Shown piece after piece: positions 18,478 through 28,997 of a DNA stretch of 64,000 nt. Positions within the stretch are counted from its first letter, which is position 1; each line of letters opens with the position of its first letter. The notes beneath the pieces are model-generated. The model ran no database searches. It had not been told where the DNA came from and saw nothing but the letters and a program-made list of their open reading frames with translations. Both the position numbers and the translations under genes were made by a program. The DNA comes from Yokenella regensburgei ATCC 49455. Its GTDB lineage: Bacteria > Pseudomonadota > Gammaproteobacteria > Enterobacterales > Enterobacteriaceae. The DNA is taken from assembly GCF_000735455.1 (NCBI RefSeq), contig NZ_JMPS01000032.1, positions 1 through 64,000 of the forward strand. Direction: 5' to 3'.

Positions 18478-18502
18478 TAATCATATGAGATTTATATGAT
18501 TA
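18478..18502. promoter_or_regulatory. Candidate operator between divergent genes
   Basis: A perfect 9-bp inverted repeat TAATCATAT-N7-ATATGATTA lies 17 bases before the ATG of the IS481-type gene and about 74 bases before the predicted start of the PTS transcript. Its size and place suit a dimeric helix-turn-helix protein acting on both genes. Confidence 0.55.
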
Positions 18503-18514
18503 ATAAGAACACAA

Positions 18515-18530
18515 TGTGAGCAGATTCACC
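18515..18530 (+). promoter_or_regulatory. CRP-cAMP binding site of the PTS operon
   Basis: TGTGA-N6-TCACC matches the CRP consensus TGTGA-N6-TCACA in 9 of 10 positions. A CATAAT -10 box at 18552-18557 would place the site centre near -41.5, the class II activator position. Confidence 0.7.
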
Positions 18531-18551
18531 TTTCAGCCCACCGCTTTCTCC

Positions 18552-18557
18552 CATAAT
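18552..18557 (+). promoter_or_regulatory. Predicted -10 box of the PTS operon
   Basis: CATAAT lies at the right distance from the CRP site for a class II CRP promoter with transcription starting near 18564. No good -35 box is present, as expected where CRP replaces it. Confidence 0.45.
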
Positions 18558-18607
18558 CCCTCATACATAACACACACAATAACGTCTGATCTTGTACGGA
18601 GTTCACA

Positions 18608-19927
18608 ATGAACAATGTTCTGGGATTTTTAGAAGCGAAACTGATGCCTCTGGCGGCAAAAACCGCGCAGCAACGCCACCTCGGGGCGATCCGCGGTGCC
18701 TATGTATCATTCATGCCATTTATCATCGTGGGATCCATCCTGCTGGTGATCTCTTCATTTCCGAATCAAGCCTACCAGCAGTTTATGGCCGGAGCCTTCG
18801 GTGCCAGCTGGAGTGCGATCATCGAGATCCCGTTTAATGCGGTGTTCTCCACGATGTCGCTGTTCATCAGCTTCCTGGTGGCTTTTCGCCTGGCAGAGCA
18901 CTACGGCGATGACCGGATCTCCTGCGGGATCCTCTCTCTGGTATGCTTCCTGATCCTCACCCCTTTCATCAAAGTTGCCGAAAACGGCGGGATCACCGTG
19001 ATGCCGGTAGAGTGGATCGGCACCAAAGGGCTGTTTGTGGCGATGATAGGCTCACTCATCTGGACCGAACTGTTCTGCTGGCTGAAGCGCAAAAAACTGG
19101 TCATCAAGATGCCGGAAGGCGTACCACCGGCGGTGCAGGAATCCTTTGCCGCGCTTATCCCCGCGCTACTGGTGATGATTCTGGTGCTGGCTATCCGCAT
19201 CCTGTTTGAAAACACCCACTATCACACCATTCATCAGTTTATTTATGAAGTGGTTGCCACGCCGGTACGCCACTATGGAACCTCCTATTTTGGCGCGCTG
19301 ATGACCGTCTTCAGCATCACCATTTTGTGGTCAGTCGGCATCAACTCCGGCTCGATGATTAACGGCATCATTCGCCCGCTGTGGATGGAAAACCAGACCG
19401 ACAACATCGCGGCAATTCAGGCAGGCGTGACGCCCCCGCACATCATTACCGAACAGTTCTTCGATATGATCTGGATGGGTGGCGCCGGGGCGACGTTATC
19501 ACTGGTAATTGCGATGCTGATTTTCGCCCGCAGTAAAAACATGCGTGAAGTGGCGCGCCTCGGGGCCGGAGCTTCCCTCTTTAACATCAACGAGCCGATT
19601 CTGTTTGGCCTGCCGGTCATCATGAACCCGATTATGTTGATCCCCTTCAACCTTGTACCGCTGGTGCTGGTTACCATTCAGTACGTGGCGATGAAAATCG
19701 GTGCCGTTGCGGTAACGACCGGGGTGTTTATTCCCTGGACGCTACCGCCGGTCATTAGCGGTTTTATCGTGACCGGGCACCTCAGCGGTAGCGTCATGCA
19801 GTTACTCAATCTGCTGATTGGCGCCATGCTATACCTGCCCTTCATGCGCATTGTCGACAAACAGTATCGCGCGGCCGAGACGACCTCGACCGCTGAAACA
19901 GAAACCTCGCTGGCAAAACAGGAGTAA
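18608..19927 (+). CDS. PTS lactose/cellobiose-family EIIC permease
   Basis: A 439-aa membrane subunit of a sugar phosphotransferase system, related to ChbC (chitobiose) and CelB. It has about ten hydrophobic helices and the conserved substrate-site segment SLFNINEPILFGLPVIMNPIM, split between helices, with the Glu of NEPILFG. The N-terminus (MNNVLGFLEAKLMPLAAK) is an amphipathic helix typical of the family. No EIIA or EIIB gene is present nearby, so it must borrow these from another system. The next two genes follow at 3-base gaps and encode a glycosylasparaginase and an aminopeptidase, which suggests the cargo carries an amino-acid part. Ribosome site GGAG; CRP site upstream. Confidence 0.88.
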   Translation: MNNVLGFLEAKLMPLAAKTAQQRHLGAIRGAYVSFMPFIIVGSILLVISSFPNQAYQQFMAGAFGASWSAIIEIPFNAVFSTMSLFISFLVAFRLAEHYGDDRISCGILSLVCFLILTPFIKVAENGGITVMPVEWIGTKGLFVAMIGSLIWTELFCWLKRKKLVIKMPEGVPPAVQESFAALIPALLVMILVLAIRILFENTHYHTIHQFIYEVVATPVRHYGTSYFGALMTVFSITILWSVGINSGSMINGIIRPLWMENQTDNIAAIQAGVTPPHIITEQFFDMIWMGGAGATLSLVIAMLIFARSKNMREVARLGAGASLFNINEPILFGLPVIMNPIMLIPFNLVPLVLVTIQYVAMKIGAVAVTTGVFIPWTLPPVISGFIVTGHLSGSVMQLLNLLIGAMLYLPFMRIVDKQYRAAETTSTAETETSLAKQE

Positions 19928-19930
19928 ACG

Positions 19931-20884
19931 ATGTGGGGAATGATTGCCACCTGGAGAATGGCGCTGGAAGGCGTAACGGAAGCGGCGGCGGAGCTGAAGG
20001 CGGGGAAAAGCACCGCCAGCGCCGTGGTGAACGCGGTTGCCGCCGTTGAGGATTTTCCGTTTTACAAGTCGGTGGGCTTCGGCGGCCTGCCGACAGAAAA
20101 TGGTGACGTGGAGCTGGATGCCGCTTATATGGACGGTGACACGCTGGCCTTCGGCGCCGTCGGGAATCTTATCGATATCGTCAACCCGGTAAAGGTAGCG
20201 TATGCCTTAAGCCGTCAGCGCTATAACAGCCTGCTGGTGGGCCAGGGTGCTCGCGAATGGGCGCTGAGCCAGGGGTTCAGCAGCAAAGAGATGCTGACCG
20301 AACGTGCGTTGCAGCACTACCGCAAGCGCTGCCGGGAAACGCTGGATAAAGGCCTCAGCCCCTACGATGGTCACGACACCGTCGGCGTTATTGGCCTTGA
20401 TAAGCACGGTTCCATGAGCGTCGCCACCTCCACCAGCGGCCTGTTTATGAAAAAACGCGGCCGCCTCGGTGATTCGCCGATCATCGGCTCCGGTTTTTAC
20501 TGTGACAGTGAAACCGGTGCCGCCACCGCTACCGGCGTGGGCGAAGATCTGATGAAAGGCTGCACCAGCTATGAAATTGTGCGCCGCATGGCGCAGGGCA
20601 TGAGCCCCCAGCAGGCAGCGGATTCCGTGGTCTGCGAGCTTGAGGATAAGCTGATGTCGCGCTTCGGCCGCGCGGGCGATCTCTCCGTGGTGTGCATGAA
20701 CCGCCAGGGTGAGTTCGGTGCTGCAACTAACATCAAAACGTTCTCGTTCGTTGTCGCAACGGAGAAACAGCCGCTCACCGTGTTCCGCGCCGAACGTATC
20801 CGCGAGAAAACCCATTATCAGCCGGTGGACGACGAATGGATGCAGGCCTACGCCGCGCGTATTCGCGCCCCCATCGAGGAGTAA
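19931..20884 (+). CDS. Cytoplasmic glycosylasparaginase (N-terminal nucleophile hydrolase)
   Basis: A 317-aa enzyme of the aspartylglucosaminidase family, which self-cleaves and then hydrolyses the bond between GlcNAc and asparagine. Cleavage is expected before Thr150 in GHDTVGVIG. Compared with the human enzyme, Thr150, Thr168, Arg178, Asp181, Thr201 and Gly202 match Thr206, Thr224, Arg234, Asp237, Thr257 and Gly258 with one constant offset. SVGFGGLPTENG and MDGDTLAFGAVGNL also match. There is no signal peptide, unlike secreted bacterial relatives, so it acts in the cytoplasm on imported substrate. It is the middle gene of the operon with the EIIC and an M17 peptidase. Plain L-asparaginase or isoaspartyl peptidase activity is less likely. 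Confidence 0.85.
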   Translation: MWGMIATWRMALEGVTEAAAELKAGKSTASAVVNAVAAVEDFPFYKSVGFGGLPTENGDVELDAAYMDGDTLAFGAVGNLIDIVNPVKVAYALSRQRYNSLLVGQGAREWALSQGFSSKEMLTERALQHYRKRCRETLDKGLSPYDGHDTVGVIGLDKHGSMSVATSTSGLFMKKRGRLGDSPIIGSGFYCDSETGAATATGVGEDLMKGCTSYEIVRRMAQGMSPQQAADSVVCELEDKLMSRFGRAGDLSVVCMNRQGEFGAATNIKTFSFVVATEKQPLTVFRAERIREKTHYQPVDDEWMQAYAARIRAPIEE

Positions 20885-20887
20885 CTC

Positions 20888-22351
20888 ATGCTGGATTATC
20901 GCTTAATCACTGAACCCGATGCCCTCTGCAACGGGGCGCATCTGGTCAGCTGGCCGGGCAGCCCCCTGCTTGCACAGTTGACGCTGGCTAACGACCAGCT
21001 CATTGATGACATGGCGCAGCGGGCGCTGAAAGGCACAGTGGCTGACACCTGTTTTGGCTGTGCACCTTTCGCGCGGATCACGCTTATCCCCAAAGAGGAG
21101 TGGCAGGATCCGATAACCGACAGCCTCACCGCCGCATTACGTCCGCTGTGTAAAGCACCCACTGCCCCGCGACTGCTGCTTGATGCATCGCTCGCCGCCG
21201 ATACCAGCGCCTTCGCCCAGGCATTACGTTTTGTTTTTAACCTCGACTGGAACCTTGAGGATTTAGGCCTGCGTCGTACATCGGTCGATAAACCGCGCTT
21301 CGAGCATCTCGACCTGTTCTGCCTTCCCGGGCAGCGTGAAGAGCTGGAAACGCGGGTTCACCAGCAGCATGTCATTGCCCTGGGAATGATCGCCGCCCGC
21401 AGGCTGGCTGATTTACCTTCCGAACAATGTACACCGCAGTACGTAGTGGAAGAAGCGCAGCGCCTGTGCGCCGCCTACCCTGCGCTTCGCTGTGAAGTGC
21501 TGGATGAAAAGGCCATCGTCAACCAGGGGCTGGGACTGCTGCATGCCGTAGGCAAAGGCTCATCGCGCCCGCCGCGTCTGCTGGCTATCCATTATGACGG
21601 CATCCCCGAAGGCCCGGTACGCAGTTACGTGGGTAAAGGCATCACCTTCGATACCGGCGGCCTGTGGCTGAAAGAAGGCGCGGGCATGTACACCATGAAG
21701 TACGACATGTGCGGCGCCGCCAACGTGCTGGGGCTGATGCAGAGCATCGCCGCCCTGGCGCTACCGGTGCGAGTAATGGGCGTACTGGCGCTGGCTGAAA
21801 ATGCCATCGGGCCGGAGGCGATGCAGCCCGGAAGCGTCGCCCGGGCCTGCAACGGCATGACGGTTGAAATCAACAACACCGACGCCGAAGGCCGGCTGGT
21901 GCTGGCAGACGCCATCGCCTGGGCGAGCCAGCGCCACCCGAAAACGCAGTACATTATCGATATGGCAACGCTCACCGGCGCGGTGGTGAAAGCGCTTGGC
22001 TACGAGCTCAGCGGCTTGATGACCCAGGATGAAACGTTACGGGAGCAACTCATCCACGCCGGGAAAAAGTCGGGGGATGAAGTGTGGTCACTGCCGCTGG
22101 ATGCCAGACTGAAAAAACAGACCGACAGCGCGATTGCCGACCTGTGTAATACCCCGACCAATAACGCCGCGATCAGCGCTTCGGCGGCGTGGTTGCTGCA
22201 CCACTTCTGCCCGCCGGAGATCCCATGGGCACACCTTGACGTCAGCGGTACGGCCTTATGGCGCGAAGGAGGGAGAAGCGTGGCGTCAGGCAGGCCGATC
22301 CCGCTGCTGATGCAGCATTTGCTTAATGATTTGGCTGAGGATGGGCGCTAG
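20888..22351 (+). CDS. M17 leucyl-aminopeptidase-family metallopeptidase
   Basis: A 487-aa peptidase of family M17, cytoplasmic and probably hexameric with two metals. Metal ligands are Lys250 and Asp255 ([11 protein letters not shown]), Asp273 (MKYDMCGAAN), Asp332 and Glu334 ([13 protein letters not shown]); catalytic Lys262 and Arg336 are present, so it should be active. The N-terminal domain diverges from PepA and PepB. It follows the glycosylasparaginase by 3 bases with GAGGAG as ribosome site, and is the last gene of the operon. I infer it trims amino acids from imported glycopeptides or releases aspartate from peptides. A second M17 enzyme, PepB, is encoded at 60561-61844. Confidence 0.88.
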   Translation: MLDYRLITEPDALCNGAHLVSWPGSPLLAQLTLANDQLIDDMAQRALKGTVADTCFGCAPFARITLIPKEEWQDPITDSLTAALRPLCKAPTAPRLLLDASLAADTSAFAQALRFVFNLDWNLEDLGLRRTSVDKPRFEHLDLFCLPGQREELETRVHQQHVIALGMIAARRLADLPSEQCTPQYVVEEAQRLCAAYPALRCEVLDEKAIVNQGLGLLHAVGKGSSRPPRLLAIHYDGIPEGPVRSYVGKGITFDTGGLWLKEGAGMYTMKYDMCGAANVLGLMQSIAALALPVRVMGVLALAENAIGPEAMQPGSVARACNGMTVEINNTDAEGRLVLADAIAWASQRHPKTQYIIDMATLTGAVVKALGYELSGLMTQDETLREQLIHAGKKSGDEVWSLPLDARLKKQTDSAIADLCNTPTNNAAISASAAWLLHHFCPPEIPWAHLDVSGTALWREGGRSVASGRPIPLLMQHLLNDLAEDGR

Positions 22352-22384
22352 GCCCGTGCGAGCGAAGCGCCGCCGGGCAATATT

Positions 22385-22399
22385 GCCGGATGGCGCTAC
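22385..22399. repeat. REP-like half element at the hda stop
   Basis: GCCGGATGGCGCTAC is the head of the enterobacterial REP sequence; the full form occurs at 60535-60564. The TAG stop of hda (22396-22398, minus strand) lies inside it. Next to it is a perfect 12-bp palindrome GGCAATATTGCC (22376-22387). Confidence 0.6.
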
Positions 22400-23097
22400 A
22401 GCTTGAGGATCTCTTTTACGAAGGGGATCGTCAGCTTGCGCTGAGCGGTGATCGAGGCCTTGTCGAGCTCGTCGAGGGTCATAAACAGCGTGCGCATTTC
22501 CCTGTCCAGACGCTTTAACAGGAACCGGCACACGTCTTCCGGCATTTCAAAACCGCGCAGCCGAGCGCGTACCTGCAGCGCCTGCAGTTTGTCTTCGTCA
22601 GACAGCGGCTGCAGCTTGTAGATTTGCCCCCAGTCCAGCCTGGACGCCAGATCCGCAAGACCAAGATTGAGCTGGCGCGGCGGGCGATCGCCGGTAATCA
22701 GCAGGCGGGTTTTACCCGATTCGAGGATCCGGTTGTAGAGATTGAAAATCGCCATTTCCCACTGTTCGTCCCCGGCTACGCACTCAATATTGTCGATGCA
22801 AACCAGCGAAAGCTGTTCCATGCCTTCGAGCACTTCGGGAACAAACCACGTGCGTTTATCCAGTGGAACATAACCTACGGCTTCGCCACGCTGCGACAGT
22901 TCTGCACAGGCCGCGTGCAGCAAATGGCTGCGACCCGCGCCTTCGCGTGACCAGAAATAGATATAACCACTGTGCTCCTGACGCAGAACATTCTGCAACG
23001 CAGCAAGAAGAGAAGGGTTATCGCCCGGCCAGAAACTTGCGAACGTTTCATCGTCAGGTAGATAAAGTGGCAGAGAGAGCTGTGCCGGTGTGTTCAG
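22396..23097 (-). CDS. hda: DnaA regulatory inactivator Hda
   Basis: A 233-aa AAA+ protein homologous to DnaA domain III. With the DNA-loaded sliding clamp it stimulates hydrolysis of DnaA-bound ATP and so limits re-initiation of replication. The clamp-binding motif QLSLPLY lies at residues 6-12, Walker A is [11 protein letters not shown], Walker B is LVCIDNIE, and the arginine finger lies in [10 protein letters not shown]. The start is CTG at 23097: the frame has a TAA seven codons earlier, there is no ATG, GTG or TTG in between, and the clamp motif lies upstream of the first ATG at 22998. TTGAGG precedes the CTG. E. coli hda also uses CTG. Confidence 0.92.
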   Translation of the reverse strand: MNTPAQLSLPLYLPDDETFASFWPGDNPSLLAALQNVLRQEHSGYIYFWSREGAGRSHLLHAACAELSQRGEAVGYVPLDKRTWFVPEVLEGMEQLSLVCIDNIECVAGDEQWEMAIFNLYNRILESGKTRLLITGDRPPRQLNLGLADLASRLDWGQIYKLQPLSDEDKLQALQVRARLRGFEMPEDVCRFLLKRLDREMRTLFMTLDELDKASITAQRKLTIPFVKEILKL

Positions 23098-23161
23098 AGC
23101 GACCTCAACATGGGCTTACACAAAAACGCGAAGAGTTTAACACAGTTTTATAGCGGGAGAG

Positions 23162-23186
23162 AACCGGGCGAGGATCCCGCCCGGTT
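23162..23186. terminator. Hairpin between uraA and hda
   Basis: AACCGGGCG / CGCCCGGTT, a perfect 9-bp stem with a 7-base loop, lies just after the uraA stop. No T run follows on the minus strand, so it may attenuate or shape read-through from uraA into hda. Confidence 0.5.
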
Positions 23187-23192
23187 AAAGGA

Positions 23193-24482
23193 TCAATGCT
23201 TCACTTCGGTGCTGTCTTCTGCATCCAGTACTGTCTCTTCCGGACGCAGTACGCTGATAAGCTTAAAGATAAGGCTCAGCGCCACGCCCACGATGGTGGC
23301 CAGCGCCATGCCTTTCAGCTCTGCGGCACCGATGTGCACCTTCGCGCCGCTGACGCCAATAATCAGGATCACAGAGGTCAGGATCAGGTTCTGTGCTTTG
23401 CTGTAGTCGACTTTAGATTCGATCAGCACACGAATACCGGAAGCACCGATCACCCCGTACAGCAGCAGCGACACGCCGCCCATCACCGGGATCGGGATAA
23501 TCTGGATCGCCGCGGCAAGTTTACCCACGCAGGAAAGCAGGATCGCGATGATTGCCGCGCCGCCGATAACCCAGGTGCTGTATACGCGGGTGATCGCCAT
23601 CACGCCGATGTTTTCCCCGTAGGTGGTGTTTGGCGTTGAGCCAAAGAAGCCGGAGATGATGGTGGAGAAACCGTTCGCAAACATGGAGCGATGCAGACCC
23701 GGATCGCGGATCAGGTCTTTTTTGACAATATTCGCCGTGACCACGAGATGCCCTACGTGCTCGGCAATCACCACCAGCGCCGCAGGCAAAATGGTGAAAA
23801 TGGCAAACCATTCAAAGCGCGGGGTGTACAGCGTTGGCAGGGCGAACCAGTGTGCGTCGGCAATCGCCTGGGTGTTGACCATCCCCATTGAGAACGACAG
23901 CGCGTAACCCACCAGTACGCCCACCAGGATGGGGATAATGGCGAGGAAGCCACGGAACAGCACGGAGCCAAAAATGGTGACGCCTAAAGTCACCAGCGAC
24001 ACGATGATGGTTTTGGAATCTGCCGACTGTCCGTCCGCTGGCAGCAGACCCGCCATATTCGCCGCAACGCCCGCCAGCTCCAGACCGATAACCGCGACGA
24101 TGGCACCCATCGCCGCCGGTGGGAACATGACGTTCAGCCAGCCGGTACCCGCTTTTTTCACAATAAACGAGACGAGACAGAACAGCACGCCGCACATAAT
24201 GAAGCCGCCCAGCGCCACTTCATAACCCAGCGGCAGCAAAAGCAGCACCGGGGAGATAAATGCAAAGCTCGATCCCAGGTAGGCCGGAATTTTGCCTTTA
24301 CAGATAAAGAGATACAGCAGCGTCCCGATGCCGTTAAACAGCAGTACGGTAGCCGGGTTGATGTGAAACAGGACTGGCACCAGCACGGTTGCGCCAAACA
24401 TAGCGAACAAGTGCTGCAAACTAAGCGGGATTGTCTGTAAGAGCGGCGGTCTTTCACTCACCCCGATAGCACGGCGCGTCAT
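23193..24482 (-). CDS. uraA: Uracil:proton symporter UraA
   Basis: A 429-aa inner-membrane protein of the NAT/NCS2 family, with 14 transmembrane segments in a seven-helix inverted repeat. Substrate-site glutamates are in AEHVGH and TTYGEN, both visible, and the signature FFGSTPNTTYGENIGVM (short form GSTPNTTYGEN) is present. It imports uracil, which Upp turns into UMP. Length equals the E. coli protein. It is downstream of upp in the same operon; a terminator-like hairpin in the gap probably lowers its expression relative to upp. Confidence 0.97.
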   Translation of the reverse strand: MTRRAIGVSERPPLLQTIPLSLQHLFAMFGATVLVPVLFHINPATVLLFNGIGTLLYLFICKGKIPAYLGSSFAFISPVLLLLPLGYEVALGGFIMCGVLFCLVSFIVKKAGTGWLNVMFPPAAMGAIVAVIGLELAGVAANMAGLLPADGQSADSKTIIVSLVTLGVTIFGSVLFRGFLAIIPILVGVLVGYALSFSMGMVNTQAIADAHWFALPTLYTPRFEWFAIFTILPAALVVIAEHVGHLVVTANIVKKDLIRDPGLHRSMFANGFSTIISGFFGSTPNTTYGENIGVMAITRVYSTWVIGGAAIIAILLSCVGKLAAAIQIIPIPVMGGVSLLLYGVIGASGIRVLIESKVDYSKAQNLILTSVILIIGVSGAKVHIGAAELKGMALATIVGVALSLIFKLISVLRPEETVLDAEDSTEVKH

Positions 24483-24526
24483 AGCGTTTTCCTCTGTGTT
24501 GTTATTAGTAGTGTGTTGTTTTACTC

Positions 24527-24560
24527 AAAAAAAAGCCGACTCTTAAAGTCGGCTCTTTTT
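24527..24560 (-). terminator. Intra-operon terminator between upp and uraA
   Basis: Minus-strand stem GCCGAC / GTCGGC with loop TTTAAGA, followed by a run of eight T. It starts 11 bases after the upp stop, so part of the transcripts should end here and the rest continue into uraA. Confidence 0.85.
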
Positions 24561-24570
24561 AGTGAATCAC

Positions 24571-25197
24571 TTATTTAGTACCAAAAATCTTATCGCCGGC
24601 ATCGCCAAGCCCCGGAATAATGTATCCGTGCTCGTTGAGTCCCTGGTCGACGGAGGCGGTGTACAGCTCAACGTCCGGGTGCGCTTTCTCCAGCGCAGCG
24701 ATACCTTCCGGAGCAGCAACCAGAACCAGCACCTTAATGCTGGTGCAGCCCGCCTGCTTCAGCAGGTCGATGGTTGCAATCATGGAACCACCGGTTGCCA
24801 GCATCGGGTCAACCACCAGCGCCATACGCTCGTCGATGTTAGAGACCAGCTTCTGGAAGTACGGTACCGGCTCGAGGGTTTCTTCATTACGGTAGATACC
24901 CACCACGCTGATACGTGCGCTCGGTACGTGCTCCAGCACGCCTTCCATCATGCCAAGACCGGCACGCAGAATAGGTACAACGGTAATTTTCTTACCTTTG
25001 ATCTGCTCAACTTCTACCGGGCCGTTCCAGCCCTCAATGGTGACCTTCTCGGTCGCCAGATCAGAAGTTGCTTCATAGGTCAGTAAGCTGCCGACTTCAG
25101 AGGCCAGTTCACGAAAGCGTTTAGTGCTGATGTCATGCTCACGCATCAGGCCCAGCTTGTGTTTGACGAGTGGGTGTTTCACTTCCACGATCTTCAT
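24571..25197 (-). CDS. upp: Uracil phosphoribosyltransferase
   Basis: A 208-aa enzyme converting uracil and PRPP to UMP and pyrophosphate. The PRPP-binding loop reads [11 protein letters not shown]; the uracil-binding C-terminus is [17 protein letters not shown]. The ATG at 25197 is chosen because it gives the E. coli length, with AGAGGAGTATGAG just before it; a longer in-frame start runs through the promoter. The operon upp-uraA is probably controlled by UTP level through slippage at the T tract where transcription begins (25225-25234). Confidence 0.97.
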   Translation of the reverse strand: MKIVEVKHPLVKHKLGLMREHDISTKRFRELASEVGSLLTYEATSDLATEKVTIEGWNGPVEVEQIKGKKITVVPILRAGLGMMEGVLEHVPSARISVVGIYRNEETLEPVPYFQKLVSNIDERMALVVDPMLATGGSMIATIDLLKQAGCTSIKVLVLVAAPEGIAALEKAHPDVELYTASVDQGLNEHGYIIPGLGDAGDKIFGTK

Positions 25198-25224
25198 TCT
25201 CATACTCCTCTGAGTGTCGGCCAC

Positions 25225-25245
25225 AAAAAAAATCGCGGGATTATA
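25225..25245 (-). promoter_or_regulatory. UTP-sensing start site of upp
   Basis: On the minus strand a TATAAT box (25240-25245) is followed after 5 bases by GATTTTTTTTG, the same initial transcribed sequence, with eight T, as E. coli upp. There, high UTP causes repeated addition of U at the start and unproductive transcripts. Confidence 0.82.
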
Positions 25246-25334
25246 CCGCTTTTTTCGGATTACGCCATACCCGTAATGCTTGACCGCGATCAAGCAAAGT
25301 GATTAACAGCTCGTTACATATTAGAAAATATACG

Positions 25335-25365
25335 AAAAAAAGCCGGGACATCGTTCCGGCTTTTT
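25335..25365 (-). terminator. Terminator of the GH1 gene
   Basis: Minus-strand stem AGCCGGAAC / GTCCCGGCT (one G-T pair), loop GAT, followed by a run of eight T. It lies about 45 bases after the stop of the 6-phospho-beta-glucosidase gene and isolates it from upp. Confidence 0.85.
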
Positions 25366-25409
25366 ATAGATCAGCGCATCAGGTCAGTTAAGCCCAGCGC
25401 TCCTGGCAG

Positions 25410-26897
<1,488 letters not shown>

Positions 26898-26939
26898 GTG
26901 AATGATGTTGTGCCCGTGCCCACGATGCAAGAAGAAGAA

Positions 26940-26953
26940 TGTACCCGGTTTCA
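26940..26953. promoter_or_regulatory. AscG/GalR-type operator 2 of the GH1 gene
   Basis: TGTACCCGGTTTCA matches the same operator in 12 of 14 positions. Its centre is 56 bases from operator 1, a spacing that would allow looping by a LacI-family repressor. Confidence 0.5.
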
Positions 26954-27018
26954 TTTTCGTGAACGGTATCAAGTTCACGGACGATATCGACAGAAATGCA
27001 GAAAATAACGGCTGATGA

Positions 27019-28787
<1,769 letters not shown>

Positions 28788-28891
28788 TGCCTCCTCTGTG
28801 CCCGTGGTATGTACTTTGCCCCGGGCCATTCCCGCTATTACCGTCTGAAACCCTTCACTTTTTCGCTATGCGCCAGCGTAATGCCGGAAAA

Positions 28892-28910
28892 CTGTCATAC
28901 TTATCTGGCA
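28892..28910 (+). promoter_or_regulatory. Candidate PhoB box upstream of ppk
   Basis: CTGTCATACTTATCTGGCA resembles the PhoB repeat consensus (CTGTCAT, four bases, then CTGTCA). It lies about 90 bases before the ppk start. The ppk-ppx operon of E. coli responds to phosphate limitation. Confidence 0.5.
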
Positions 28911-28997
28911 CAGTTGGACATCGCCTGACAAAGCTAGCAATATAAGCATGGAGACGGATTTACCGCGTCCCGTGAACGAACCGGAGTGTGAGTAGTA

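Noticed and set aside
26958-26979. CGTGAAC-N8-GTTCACG as a CRP or LacI-type site before purM/GH1 gene
   Set aside because: The spacing between half sites is wrong for CRP and it does not match the AscG operator; kept only as a chance or unknown repeat.
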